A DNA stretch of 64,000 nt from Nephrocerus scutellatus. Lineage: Eukaryota; Arthropoda; Insecta; Diptera; Pipunculidae. A model generated the notes under the pieces. That model was not told where the DNA came from. It worked only from the letters and a program-made list of their open reading frames with translations, and did not search any database. Position numbers and translations under genes: made by a program. The stretch spans positions 77,483,976 to 77,547,975 of the forward strand of contig OX352765.1 in the NCBI GenBank assembly GCA_947095585.1. The letters run 5' to 3'. Positions 12,073 to 24,778 of this stretch are shown here, piece by piece; within the stretch, counting starts at the first letter, position 1, and every line of letters starts with the position of its first letter.

Positions 12073-13880
12073 CCATGAATAAGAGGGAGCTTCTCAGACT
12101 CTCAGAGGCAAACTAATAAAAATAAAAAAGCCACTGTTCTTAGAATACAAATGTCTTTGAATAGCACACTGATGAAGTTTTTGACTTTTAAATTTTTGCC
12201 ACAAAACCATAATTAGCTGGCAAAGTGGTGTGCTATGGCCGAATGGAACGCAGTACCGCATTAAACGAAACTGCAAAAGTTTGATTAAAGAAGGGAAATA
12301 TAACGTCATCTTTGATTGATTGCAATTAGATGATTAATTCTATTGTTAGAGGAAATTAAATAATGTATGGAATATGGATGTACATGTAACGATAGGTTTA
12401 TGTTTCAAAGAAAACACACCCATATTAAAGAATCAAAACATTCAGTGAACAAAAACTGCTGTGAAAAAAAGTTTGACTGGCGGTATCGCTTTAAAAGATT
12501 AAAACGTAGTTGAACGAGATTAGCTTGAACGAATTTCTGAATGAAATTATGAACTCTTTTTTTAATTAATATTATTGACGTTAAAACTCTATGGTATTTT
12601 CGAGTGTGTGTCTTTTTTTTGTATTATGTTGCCCGATGCAGTGTTTGTGTGCAATGTTCAGTCGAGGGAAAAGTTCAACTGAAATCGGTTAACTTGAGAT
12701 AAGTGATGGGCTGTTCTTTTTTAAAACCGGATGGAAAGAATTTCAGATAATAATGTAATATACGAAATAGGTCATGATTGTTTATGAATTTAATTGTAAA
12801 GCAACAGCTGTATGCCAAGGTTAGGACAGTAAACCTTTGCGTAGCATTCAAATGCTAAATGCTTCCTTGTATGTAATTTAAGCATTTTAGCAGATATATA
12901 ACGACGGATATAAATACATTAATAATATCGCCGGATAAAAAATTACAAGAAAAGATCAACTAAGAAGTTGAATGTATTCCAAAAGCAAAATTAATAAATA
13001 GGATTTAATATTTACAAATTGTCATGATCTATCTGAAATCTCGTATATACATACATTCTCGTATATACATAATATTATTTCTTTTAACCACATTAAATAA
13101 TACATAATATGTATTAAATCTGACAAGAATCAGCATCGCGATAGAAATAAATTCAAAATAAAACCAGTTCAAAAAAGGAAACGTAACCAACCAAAACAAC
13201 ACGGAACACAAAACGATTTAGGTGAACTTCGCCAGCAGATGGTGTCAAGGCGTGTTACCTATATAGCGGAATATTGTATAGCTACAGTGTGGTGATGGTA
13301 AATATTCTCTTTTTGAGATAAAAATCCAGTTTTATTGAATCAAAAACTACCGAAAGAAGAACATTGCACGGATCACGAGGCCGCTCCGTTGACTTCTACA
13401 ACTTTCCGCCGGTTGTTGTGGTTAAAAATAAAGGATTATGTACAACGTGTTTCAGCTAAATAGTACACATTATCAAGGTTTTTTGTTTTGTTTTGTTTTG
13501 CAGAACCAAATATGAATTGGCGAATAATTTCTTAATAGAATTTCAATTTTAGATAGTTTGAGAAAATAAATTGAAACCGGCTACGAACGTCCAAGTCAAC
13601 CTCCGATCGATCTCCATTGACTGTGACTATCCAATATCCAATTGCTATGCCTGTTTAATTTTTCTTGTTCATGCTAATTTTTGACTTTAAGGTAAATTTT
13701 CTCCAGAAAATGCGTAATAAACATAACGTTTTCATTTTTTTTCTTTTGAAGGTAACAATACTAAAAATAAAAATCATCTACAAATTTGCGGAAAACCCCA
13801 CAGATTTTATGATATTTGGGAAAGCCTGCAACAGGTATAATTTAAAAAAAGGTTTTTTTTTGCTGGATTTTAGATAATTT
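12073..13880. other. about 1.8 kb without recognisable features
   Basis: AT-rich sequence with scattered short frames and a small (TTTTG)n run near 13478-13499. No gene, tRNA or shared repeat was recognised. Confidence 0.35.
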
Positions 13881-13889
13881 TTATTTTAT

Positions 13890-14965
13890 GTGTCTACTAA
13901 AACAGCTTTAACATGAAAACCTGTAATAACCTCCTGTGTCCTCCATTACGCATCGAGAATACGCTCTTCTAATTCACTTAAATTTGCTTTTTCGGTTGAA
14001 TAAACAAGTTCTTTCATTCTTCCCTATACAAAAATAATCAAATACTGTAAGGCCAGGAGATCTTGTAGGCCAGTGAACTGGCCCAATTCTTCATATCCAA
14101 CGATTACCGTACTCTTCATCTAACCAATTCCATAGTGGGCTGGAGCACCATCCTGTTGGAAGTATGATAAACCTAGTTGAATCAGTGGAATGTCCACCAA
14201 TAGTTGGGGTAAATCATTTCGCCAAAACTCCAAATGGTTTGTAGAATTCAGCCTTGGTGTTCGTTTGAAGGGCCCGGTTAACTTGCTAAACTTGTGTTGA
14301 AATGATGACTGTCTCCTTGTGTGGATTCTTCGCAGCCCATGTATGAAGATTGTAAAAATTTGTGATCCCATCTCTTGCAAAGTTAGATTCGTCCGTCCAA
14401 AGAATTCTGGTATCGTTGACATACAAACACCGCTTCAGCAACCAGTTAGAAAACTCAAGTCTGTTTTCCAAATTATCTGGAAGCAGTTGGGATAAAAATA
14501 TGGATAAAAATTATCTACATTAGAAATTTTTTGTCTGGAAACATTCAATTGCAATGCAAGGCGTCTGATGTTGATTGATGGATCAGTTGTAACAGCTTCC
14601 AGTATATTCTATGGATAAACATTTTCCACATTTGAAATTTTATGTCTGGAAACATTGAATTGCAAAGCAAGGCGTCTGATGCTGATTGATAGATCAGTTG
14701 TTACAGCTTCCAGTATACTTTCATCATCCGAAATTCTTCTTACTCGTGGAGCTCTTGCGTTAGGTCGTTTCTTTGAAAGTGATATCGTTTCTTGAAGCCT
14801 TCAATACGTATTTACAAATACTCCTTCACTAGTAAGTCGTCGGTTAGGATAAAGTTCATAGTATCTTTGTCGCACACTAGTTGAATTCCATTGCACTGGT
14901 CATAAACGTAAATAATGTCTGCGTATTCTTAGTTTGTAAATGCTAAATAGCGTTTCTAAGCAACT
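13890..14965 (-). pseudogene. decayed IS630/Tc1/mariner-type transposase
   Basis: On the minus strand the order is helix-turn-helix region (about 14760-14500: ILEAVTTDPSINIRRLALQL), then ILWTDESNFARDGI (about 14420), FWRNDLPQLLVDIPL (about 14230), YFQQDGAPAHY (about 14140) and WPTRSPGL (about 14070). The Asp expected in the last motif (SPDLTP in relatives) is Gly here, and stops interrupt the frame, so it is inactive. The helix-turn-helix region is duplicated in tandem with a 111-base period. Confidence 0.78.
14500..14730 (-). repeat. 111-base in-frame tandem duplication in transposase N-terminus
   Basis: The segment starting GGAAACATT at 14537 recurs at 14648, and CAGCTTCC at 14593 recurs at 14704. 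Both are exactly 111 bases apart, or 37 codons. The two copies encode near-identical helix-turn-helix segments, with a TAG stop at the junction. Confidence 0.85.
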
Positions 14966-16264
14966 GTTACATTGGCGTAAAAAATAAACTGATGAATAAA
15001 AACAAATAGTAAAATGTGTTTATTACGCATTTTCTGGAAAAAAATGACCTCAAAGTCAAAATTAGCGTGGACAAGAAAATTGGAGCAGCGAAAGCAAATG
15101 GATATCTAAAGACTCAAACAAGATATTAACTTTATTTAAACGCAGTTATAAAGGCTAGTATTTCGTAAATGAAGTTTCTACCATTAGTATTAACAGAGCA
15201 ATTTGCTTTAACATGTGTTAGGGTACACCAAACTAAGCTTTTTCTTAAATGAATATCATATAAAACATCATTATAATATAATATCCTTGACGAATTAGGG
15301 GTACAGGTTGTATAGTAAGTTTCACTTCAATCCGATTTCGACGCAACCACAGCGAAAACCAGATGAAAGACTAATGAGAAGCATAAAAAATATTTTCAAT
15401 GTGCCAAATACTTATATTTGGTTAGAATGCTTCCAAGAAATATCTAATTACTTATCAATTATTCCTTACATAAATTTAAATACGAGTACATATTTTATTT
15501 TTCTTATTTTAAACTGATCAGCATTGTATTATAATTTTAAAATGTGATATGACTTTTAAGGATTGTTCCTTCCTAAGAGAGTAGGCGCACTTTGGCAACA
15601 AACAACAAAATTTGTTGAGTATACGCTTAGTAAGTGCAACACGAACTATGTTGGTTGTTGGGTGGTGCGCTCTTATGAAGAATCTCATCCGTCTGCCTCT
15701 ATGATAGTCGGTTGAAGTTGTCTGCAAAATTATACATATAGTATAAAGAATAAAATAAAACGCGCAAAACAACAAGAAACACCATGAAGAGCAAGGCATT
15801 GCCTACAAGAAAGTTATATATAAATCAAAAAAAATAAAAAATAAGCAGTGGAGGAGCTCCTCTTTCAAAGTGTTGCGACTGCATTTCTCGAGTGGATGGA
15901 GATATGAGTCATTTTCGTGAAATATTTGTAGATGTAGTGTAATTTTTTACAAATTCTTTGTAGATTTGTACAGAACAGAAATTAATGGATTGTTTCTGGC
16001 TCCTATGTTCCTACGTCTTTGGATGAACTTTTGAGATAAAGTTCAAAGCTATTTGTCTGCGGTCACAGTCTGAATAAATAGACATAACACATAATTTAAC
16101 AGTAGGGAATTTGGTTTTTGGGTCTTAAATTTATAAAAACGTAGCAGACAAAGTGACATTTGAAATTGCTATAATAGCTTCCGAGGATGTCGTTCGATGA
16201 TGTAGGGAATAATGTATACAGATCTGTACAAAAAAAAAAATTATCGTAAAAAAAATCGTTAAAA
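14966..16264. other. about 1.3 kb without recognisable features
   Basis: AT-rich sequence; no motif or repeat was recognised. The frames at 15308-15517 and 15518-15799 look random. Confidence 0.35.
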
Positions 16265-17445
16265 GAAGGCTTAATAGTCAAACTCCCCAAGAAAGGTGTG
16301 TTGAGCAACCGCGAAAACTGGAGACGAATACCCTGTTAAACACCATAAACAAAGTGATATCCTCTATAATAGCTAAGCGCTTACGGAATGCGTTTGACCG
16401 AATTTTGAGAAATGAACAAGCAGGATTTCGCTTAAACTGTTCTTGTACTGATCAAATTAACACCCTGCGTATAATCATTAAACAGTCAGTTGAGTATCGC
16501 TCTGCTCTGTATATGGTTTTCGTAGATTTTAAACGCGCTTTTGATAGAGTGGGCCAAAACATGATGTGGCAGATTTTATCTAGCTATGGTGTTCCGGAAC
16601 AACTCATTAACATTATTAAGGAGCTGTACCGCGACTCTACATGGCGCGTCATTCATAACGGTAATCTTGGCTCACCTTTCAACATCTAGTCGGGAGTCAA
16701 GCAAGGTTGCAGCCTCTCAACATTGCTTTTCACAATTGTCATAGTAACCCGTACTCCATCGGGTTTGCCATGGAATGTTTTTCACCGCCTTGAAAACCTG
16801 GACTATGCCGATGATATCTGTGTCCTATCACAATCGCTAGGTGACATGGAGCAAAAATTAAACTCACTATAACTCCATGCTAACAAAGTGGGTTTAAAAA
16901 TTAACGTCTCAAAAACAAAGCTACTTCGCGTTAACGCTACTGGAACATATGATCTCTCGATTGACGGACATCAGATAGAAGAAGTCGATAAGTTTTGTTA
17001 TTTGGGCAGCTATATGTCCAAAAACGGTGGTGCTGGCTCGGATGTGTGCTCTCGTGTAAACAAAGCGCGACACTCCTATAAAATGCTAAATAATATCTGG
17101 AACTCCTCGCAAATCTCCAGGAATCTGAAGCTAACGATCTTCAGATCTAACGTTCTCTGAGTACTCTTGTATGGCTGCGAAATGTGAAGAGTCACAGAGT
17201 CAATTGCGACACGCCTCCAAGTCTTCGTCAACAAGTGCTTAATTGTGAGATGGCCGGACATTATCACCAATCAAGATTTGTGAAGAATAACGCAGCAGGA
17301 AGCAATTGCGATCACCATCAGATAACGAAAATGGAGCTGGATTGTCCACACTTTGAGAAAGCCAGCGAATATTACGAAACTACCGCTCGACTGGAATCCA
17401 CAAGGAAGCTGTCGAGTTGGCCGTCCTAGCAAGACATGTAAAAGG
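16265..17445 (+). mobile_element. non-LTR retrotransposon family 2, RT region, copy 1
   Basis: Reverse transcriptase motifs occur in order: IVKLPKKGVLSN and NWRR (16265-16325), RNEQAGFRLNCSCTDQI (about 16405), VFVDFKRAFDRV (about 16520), SGVKQGCSLS (about 16690), LDYADDICVLSQS with the catalytic YADD (about 16800), GLKINVSKTKLLRVNA (16888) and CYLGSYMSKNGGA (about 17000). The C-terminal block includes TLRKPANITK and WNPQGS. Point stops and a gap after the VKQGCS motif make it non-functional. The endonuclease and 5' part are missing. It is closely related to the copy at 61858-62925. Confidence 0.88.
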
Positions 17446-19427
17446 ACATGTATTCAACAAAAGTCTGAGAAAACGTTTAAAGCAAAAGGAATATATTAAT
17501 GAGATTCGAACCCTGTCACGCTACTTAGACATACTATCCATCATGCTAACCTACTTTCTGAAGTTCTAAGGTTTATATTTTCGGTCACATAAAAAGCGTT
17601 TGTGAGTATGTGAGTATAATAGGAAGATAGATTTTTATGCCCTCCCAATTTCAACTTCTACGAGTTCAACAGAGTCAACAAAGGGAAAACCATAAACCAC
17701 ACACAGACTTTCTAGTTATAATGTAGCTGTGTTTTAATTTTTTACTTAATCAAGCTGAGGAAGTCTTATATGCGCTGCATAAAATCTGAAATATATGCAA
17801 CAGAAAACACTGCATTGCTTACATAACCGTACCGGTAAATTAGCACCTAAACTAAGTGCGCAAATCTAAGACAGCTCTACTACTCATAGTATTATGTATC
17901 CAATGTTCAACCTCCACAACAAGCGACGATGATAAACTTGAACTGTTCGTCTTTCAGTCATCGGTGTCCACAAATGTTGATACATGTGCCCTTGCCCTTG
18001 CCCTTGCACACTGCTTTGCCTAAGGCGCTCTTTTTAAACTTCTTCTTGTACTGCACTACACCAGGTACATGCTCCGAGTCAGCATTCACTACCACATTAT
18101 CCGGGATTTAATTTTTCCAACTTTGCATTTGTGGTATTGGAATCGATGGGGATGGAAGTGGCGGTTCATCACCAACAGCCAAGCTGTACGAGTATCTTCG
18201 TCATCGTCGAATCAGAAAATAGTTTTCCCTTGATAGGTTTCCAATTAGTTGGTCTCTGAAGATCGCAAGAGAGTAAGGAGGTAATGTAAATAATATGTGC
18301 AACATAATACACGCACGCGAACGAACGAACGAATAAAAGACACACAATTACTACTAATACTCCATACTCCATAAATATTACACGTTATTGAAGACACCCT
18401 ATACTTAGGACTGGCATCAGCTTCAGCTTCAATCCATACGATATGATGAAGCGTGGTAATGTTATTCTTACTTTCTGAGAATTATGCGCTGAGGATGCAA
18501 GGAATTACATAAAGAAAACCGATTTTGCTTTGTAAAGGGCTTCTTTTGCGAGAATGACACGAACGAGTTCATTATGAACTGAATATACTGAGCTACACAA
18601 GTCTATATAGAAGTAGACGGTTACTACATATCGCTGACACAAACAAAAAAATGACATTGGACCTTCAGAACTTCTGAACGTTGCCACCACATTCAAGGGA
18701 TATACCATACCAGTACAGTACTACACTTGGAAACACACGGAGAGGAAAATATAATCTTGTAATAAAAATGCCAGAATGGATGAATAACAACAATATTCAT
18801 TGTAATTCCTATTGGAGTGCATTAATGTGGGAGTGCTTGTATCCATGTTGAATGAGCAGTGCATGCACTAATGCAGAAATTGATTATTCACACCACACAT
18901 CACAAAGGATTAATTTGAGAGAATCCTCGGAGCTCGGAGTGAGTGAGAGCGTGAGAGAGATTGATTGGAGGATTTTCCATTAAAATTTGAGTTCTTTTTT
19001 GTCCCGTATACTCCTTATGCTCATCTGCTCATATATACTCGTATATAGGTTCTTATGTGCACATTATCCCCAACTGAATGCAAGCATATGTATATATGTA
19101 TGTATTTTTAAAAGCCGGAAATTGTGCGTCTCCTTATCAGATGCACTTTTCAATGAGCTTTGCTAACATATATATTGTTAATGTTTTGCATTTAAGGGTA
19201 AGTAAAATTAAAATCTTTTGATACGATGAATTCTCCAAGTATTTTTAAACTCAACCAGAAGCAGTACTCAAGTGAACCTTTGAATACAGTAAATATACTA
19301 AAAACACAAATAAACTATAATTTCATTTTAATAAAATACTAATTTTGGAATATATAACAAACTTGAGGATAAAACAGATTTAAAAAATAGCAAAAAATTT
19401 CTTTGAATACAAAAAATTGTTTAGGTT
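17446..19427. other. about 2 kb without recognisable genes
   Basis: AT-rich sequence with a short run of three CCCTTG units near 17989-18006. No family match was recognised among the 60-67-codon frames on either strand. Confidence 0.35.
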
Positions 19428-21215
19428 AGTTTATTTATTCATCAACCGAGTTTTACTCTAACAGACTTCATATAAAGTACTGTAACAATTCACGATACAT
19501 AAGCAATTCAGTAGTATTTATAATTCAATATTTACATATAATTAAGGAGATAGTAATATTCCATATTAGCGATTTAAATCTAGATCTATCATTAGATAAA
19601 TCACTATCTGAACATACACAGTTAAAAAGGGTAATACATTTCATTCATTGAGACCATAGTTGTAAAAATGCATAGAATTGAATAAAAATGTCTTGTTCGA
19701 AGAATTCTTTCTGGTGCATATATGTAATTTCAAATTATTAAGTATTTGGGCCATATAGTACGATAAGAAAAGACATAATGAAGCAAAAGTATACAATGAA
19801 CATTTTGCCTTTCTCCAAGGTATCTAACCCTATTAGGGCACATCGTGTAGGATAAGGGGGCATAGCGTCGAGATTACATTTCATTTGTTTTAAAACATAT
19901 CTCGTAAAGGACTTTTGTATTCTTTCAACTAGTTTTATAGAATTTACATAGATTGGACACCATACTATAGAGCAATATTCAATAAAAGAACGTACAAGAT
20001 GTCATATGTTTATATGTCATAAACAGTCTTCAGAGCATACGGGTTGGAAATTTGACAAAAGTTCGCTTAAGAAATTCCAACATTGAATTTGCTTTAGCAA
20101 CTACATAATCAACGTGAAACGAGAATGTAAGTTTCCGTTTGCCGAGAAATATTGGTTCTAGAAATTGTGTAGTCAAAGATAACATGGACTAATACGTAGA
20201 AAACAGAAAACGAATGACATTTATTTATGTTTAAGGTAATTAGATTACGATCTCACCCATTAACTATTGTGTTTAAGTCATTTTGAAGATTACCACAATC
20301 ATAAATGTTTTTAACGCGCAAAAATATCTTAACGTAATCAGCATACCTACATCAGGCAGTTTGCATAAATAAGCTTTGAAGGTATATCATTAATAAAGAT
20401 ATTAAAAAGTAGAGGGCCTACGTGACTACCTTGCGGAACATCAGATCAGACTTCAATAAGCCTAGATTGAGAACAGCCAATTCTTACTAATCGCTTTCTA
20501 TTTGAAATGTAACTTGAATTCCACTTAAGCAACATCGAATGAACGTAGTTTGTCTATAAGAATAGTATGACATACTGTGTCAAAAGCCTTTTTGAAATCG
20601 GTAAATATTACATCAACTAGATATCCAGATTCCACAGAATCAAAACGATATTAAGTAAACAGCGTCAAGTTGGTTAATGTGGATCTACCAGATACAAATC
20701 CTTGCTGTTGTAAGAATGTTGGTTTTTTAATTGTAAAATAAGGCTTTTTTGTAACTATGGACTCAAAGAATTTTAGAATAGCTAAGAGCTTACACATTCC
20801 TCGGTAATCTTCTACTTTTTGTCGCGATCCAGCTTCGAATATGGGGGTAATAAATGAAAATTTCAATTCATCCAAAAACGTCCCAGAATATAAACATAAA
20901 TTGAAATTTAATTTTAATGGATGGGACAGCGATAAATTGCATTGCTTAATAAAATTAAATGGAATACGATCAGGTCCAGCACTTTGGCCAGATTTCATAG
21001 ATAGTATGCCTTGGAAAACATCGTCAGTAGAAATGTGCAAAGATCCTAAACATGTATTATTATCAGATACATTATTTTCGAAACATGGACTAACATTCAA
21101 GTGATCAACATAAACTGACTCAAAAAACTTTGCAAAAAGGTCCCAAGGTGAATCGATACTACCTATTAAATATAGTCCTTTCAAATTCCATATTTTAAAG
21201 AATCCCATTTAGTTT
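19428..21215 (-). mobile_element. jockey/CR1-type non-LTR retrotransposon, 5'-truncated
   Basis: A 185-codon open segment (20651-21208, minus) holds the early reverse transcriptase motifs: FFESVYVD, GQSAGPDRIPFNFIK, FSFITPIFEAGSRQKVEDYRG and QQGFVSGRSTLTNL. Further 3' (lower coordinates), with frameshifts, are FKKAFDTV-like and FADYVK-like stretches and a VPQGS-type motif (about 20430). The 3' end at about 19428 has an AATAAATAAA tail read on the minus strand. It is the same tail type as the fragment at 23232-24190. It is dead. Confidence 0.8.
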
Positions 21216-22409
21216 TCTTTTACTGTTCAGAAAGGTCTAAAAACCTTTAGGATTTTTTGAAACTGTTGTTTATTACATAGTGTTTTTATAAAAAAATAAA
21301 TTTCAAAAATTTGTATTCTTTGCGACCCTATAAGAGTATATATACAGGTGATCTACTTAATTGCTGTCATGTTACTTAAAAATGATAAACAAATTTATAG
21401 CTTTTAAAATTAATAATATTATCATAAGTCCCTTGATTCCAGCACAATACAAAGAGCTTTTACGACGGAGCAAGTCAAAAAACATATATGTATTCAATAA
21501 TTAATGATTAATTATGCTAATGTTTTTTAGTAAAACTTTTAAAACATATTGAAGATTTCGTTCCGTTTTATTGAACACTTTTATTTAATATGACTTTTCC
21601 TGTCTGTTGGTGCTTCCGACTTTTTTAAAGTGAAGCTTTCGACTTCTTTGAGCTCCTTTTTAACCAACTTTTACACGTCCTACAGATCTGAAATTTTGTG
21701 CGTGTGACATGTGTCGTTGTGTACCTAAAAGTTTGTACCCGAAAAACAAAGTTTTTTTAGATTTACTTGTTTTAAAAGTATTGCTACAAGTGTATTTTCA
21801 CAATCCAGCAAGCTACAACACAAAGGTTTCTACATACAGTACAAAGTTGCAATTGAGTTGCAGCAGTGGAATTGTCATTTTTTTGTTCAATTTGAAGTTT
21901 GAAAAATATCCCCATGTCTGTTCCGTTGCAATACTTTAACGAATTTTCTCTGTTCTCAAGTTCATAGGAATCCCAGCTCTTATGCACGCGCCAGCACACC
22001 ACTAAGCACATACTGTCGCTTAGCGCACTGCGTACAAAGAGGAAGGAAATTGCTATTTATGGAATTTGTACATTTTTCAGAGATAGCATTTCTAAAAATA
22101 GTTAACAACGATTGGGTGCACGGTTTTCGCAGGCAAGTCATCATACTGTGTTGGATCGTGGATCGTGGAGCACAGTATTAACATCAAATGTTAGTTTTTT
22201 CGTCTGCCTAGCTTACCTAACATGATGGTTGCGAGGATACATGAAAGAATCATTCGAATTCAAGCCATATGGACAACAATTTTGATTAAAAGTGGACATG
22301 GAATTTTAGCTTAAATTGAAAATTACATTTTGTATCGAATTCAGAACACAGAGTATGTATAGCACAGGACAACTGCATAATTATAGCGATACTGCTGGTG
22401 CTTTCACCC
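21216..22409. other. about 1.2 kb without recognisable features
   Basis: AT-rich sequence. The overlapping frames at 21709-22011 on both strands have no motif. No gene is seen. Confidence 0.35.
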
Positions 22410-24365
22410 CTTCGCGTGCGGGGCAGATTCAAAAACATGAGCCTCATAAACGTTCACGGGCCTTCAGAGGATTCCCCAGATGATGAAAAAGAGAAATTCT
22501 TTGAATCAGTCGAACGGGAGCTTCACGTCCTTTTAATTTTTAATGTGCACACGCTAAAGGGATTTACACCCATATAATGCTCAGCACAGCGTGGGCGTTA
22601 GGAAATTACGGAGAGGAAAAGATGAGATGTCTATGCAGGTGTGTCTTAAACGACAGCAGATCATACAAATGCGGACACAGAATCAGGCAATTCATTTCAC
22701 ATAACTATTGTGCGGCACTCGAAGATGAATATAAAGAGATCAGAAGATATGAAAAAACGGTTCACCGGCGCAAGAAAGTGGCCTGGGAGAAGAACCTCGT
22801 CCGTGAACTAGAGCACTACAGAGAGACCGCACCAGGCGCGGAAGCTCTACCAAAGAGTCCGCGGTATGACGCAATATACACCACGTTGTACATACTGCAA
22901 AGACATGAGTTGCTAAACAGCCAGCTTACTGATGAATTGGAGGCTCCACCAATGACCAAAGACCATACATGAAACCAAAAATACGCGCACGGTTTCTCAA
23001 AGCCAACAAAGCCTACTATAGTCTGTCAAGTCACTTCAAATCCAGGAATTTAACCATAACATCCAAGCTGCTGGTGTATAAGACAATGATTATACACGTA
23101 CTTACATATGGATCCGAGACTTGGGTGCACAACAAAAAGCATTCTAACCTCTTAGCCGCGTTCAAGAGAAAAGTCTTACGGAGAATTGTTGGCCCCGTAT
23201 ATGAGGAAGGACGATTCCGGAGACTCTATAATTTTATTTATTTATTCTAAGATATAAACAGCCTTAAAAAAAATTAAAAACTAAGATTTACAAGAAATTA
23301 TATACGAAATTGATTATCTAAATAAATCATTTATTAGTTCCTTAAACGCTAATTGCAAAAGGAGTTGAAAGCAACAGAACATTTAACAATTGGATCATTT
23401 AACAAAAAGTTCCTGTTGCAATGGGTTATGTAAAAAAAGTCCCTAGAGCGCGGAGGCCTTTTAGGAGGAGCGTGCAAATAAAACAAGGATAAGATATGCG
23501 GTCAATCAATGGAGTCTATAAATTTAACAAGCAAATCTCTCTTCTAGCTGAAAGTGGTTGAAGGTCGATCAATAAACATCTAGCCTTGTATGAAGGATAG
23601 CAATCACTCTTAATGCACATATGCCTTAATGCATATCTAGTAAAAGATTTCTGAATTCACTCCAGTCGAATACAATATAAATGATTATTAGAGTTCCAAA
23701 TAACGGATCCATTTTCTAAAATGGAGCGCACAGTTGCCACATGTATACTTTTTAAAGTATAAGGATCTTTAAACTAGACAGCGTGTCTCTTAAGAAAAGC
23801 CAAAGACGCCCACGCTTTGTAGAATTATATTGAATGTATTTACTGAAAGTTAAGTCACAGTCCATCATTATGCCTAAGTCACAAATTTGACTCACTTTAG
23901 GAATGGAAATCGTATTCGAATGCTTGAGCAGGCCTCTATAAAAGTATATTGATTTGCATTTTAAATGGTTATTGCGCAAGAGATTTGTATGACACCAATC
24001 ACTAAATGTATAAAGATCTTCTTGTAATATTGTAGTCTTTCAAGTTTGAAATTTTGAAAAAATATTTAACATCATCAGCAAATAAGATGACCTTAGATTT
24101 CTATTTATGTCAGTTATAAATAAAAGAAACAAAAGAGGACCGAGATGACTGCCTTGTGGTACACCTGAAAAAGAATTCGAAGTAGTAGTAGTAGTAGTAG
24201 ATGAGATCTACAAGCGTTGCCGCGATGTCGACATCGTAAAAAGAATTAAACTCAGTAGTCTCCGGTGGGCAGGACAGAGGATCCTGCTCGGAAATTCCTT
24301 TGCGGTAGGATTCATGGAACAAGACAGCGAGGATCAGGGCGCCCGGTTTTGGAGCCAAATATGAT
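22410..24365 (+). mobile_element. RTE-like non-LTR retrotransposon, copy 3, internally deleted and interrupted
   Basis: The 5' piece carries part of the endonuclease (MSLINVHGPSEDSPDDEKE). The linker follows (22690-22965; ALEDEYKEIRRYEK, LVRELEHYRETAPGAEALP). The sequence then jumps at about 22970 directly to the C-terminal region (FLKANKAYYSLSSHFKSRNL, VLTYGSETWVHN, RIVGPVYEEGRFRRLYN). The element breaks at about 23231 and resumes at about 24195 with DEIYKRCRDVDIVKRIK and LRWAGQ. The 960-base gap is filled by an opposite-strand retrotransposon fragment. The reverse transcriptase core is deleted. Confidence 0.85.
23232..24194 (-). mobile_element. jockey/CR1-type 3' fragment nested inside RTE-like copy 3
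   Basis: Minus-strand motifs: FSGVPQGSHLGPLLFLLFI (about 24175-24115), a degenerate ADD region, CKSIYFYRGL and VSQICDLGIMMDCDLTFSKY (23979-23860). The 3' end carries AATAAATAAAAT at about 23232-23245. It is 5'-truncated at the PQG motif, where a (GTA)n run of about six units (24180-24199) marks the junction. The host element is continuous on either side, which dates this insertion after copy 3. Confidence 0.82.
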
Positions 24366-24498
24366 CATGAATAAACAAAGCCATTTATTGATTGTTGATA
24401 AAAAAATTGATTGTTGATAAAAAGGACATGGCTAAAACATTTCTTAAGGGCAAGTAAAATAAAATCGTAATCCCTATAATGGATAAGTAATAATACGA

Positions 24499-24778
24499 GC
24501 GTAGCTCAGTGGAAATGCGCGTGGCTACTGAGCAGGAGGTTCGTGATTCAAATCCCAGTAACACCAAAAGTATTTTTGACGGTGTCCCTCCTCTCGCGAA
24601 TTGGTGACAAACGTTCCGAGAGTAATAACTTGTCACGGAAAGCTTTTCTCTCAATTCGCCGTTCGGAGGTGGCCTTAAATTGTAGGTCTCTTTCCATTTG
24701 TGTCCAAAAATATAAATGCGCAACACAAATGGTCGCGAGAAGCTAGGCCTTGGGTGTGTCGCGCCGAATGTTATTATT
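24499..24778 (+). mobile_element. tRNA-derived SINE with 11-base target-site duplications
   Basis: The head has box A (TAGCTCAGTGG) and box B (GGTTCGTGATTCAAATC), the internal RNA polymerase III promoter of tRNA-derived SINEs, followed by a non-tRNA body of about 200 bases. The direct repeat TAATAATACGA occurs at 24488-24498 and again at 24779-24789, exactly bracketing the element. That fixes its ends and implies retrotransposition. A second copy lies in opposite orientation at 53858-54090. The body holds an inverted repeat (CCATTTGTGT ... ACACAAATGG) at about 24695-24732. Confidence 0.88.

Noticed and set aside
22577..23250. Two host-like proteins of 131 and 93 residues
   Set aside because: They are the linker and C-terminal pieces of the RTE-like retrotransposon, joined by an internal deletion.
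24499..24570. Functional tRNA gene
   Set aside because: A and B boxes are present, but the acceptor stem does not pair and the segment continues into a SINE body with target duplications and a second copy elsewhere.
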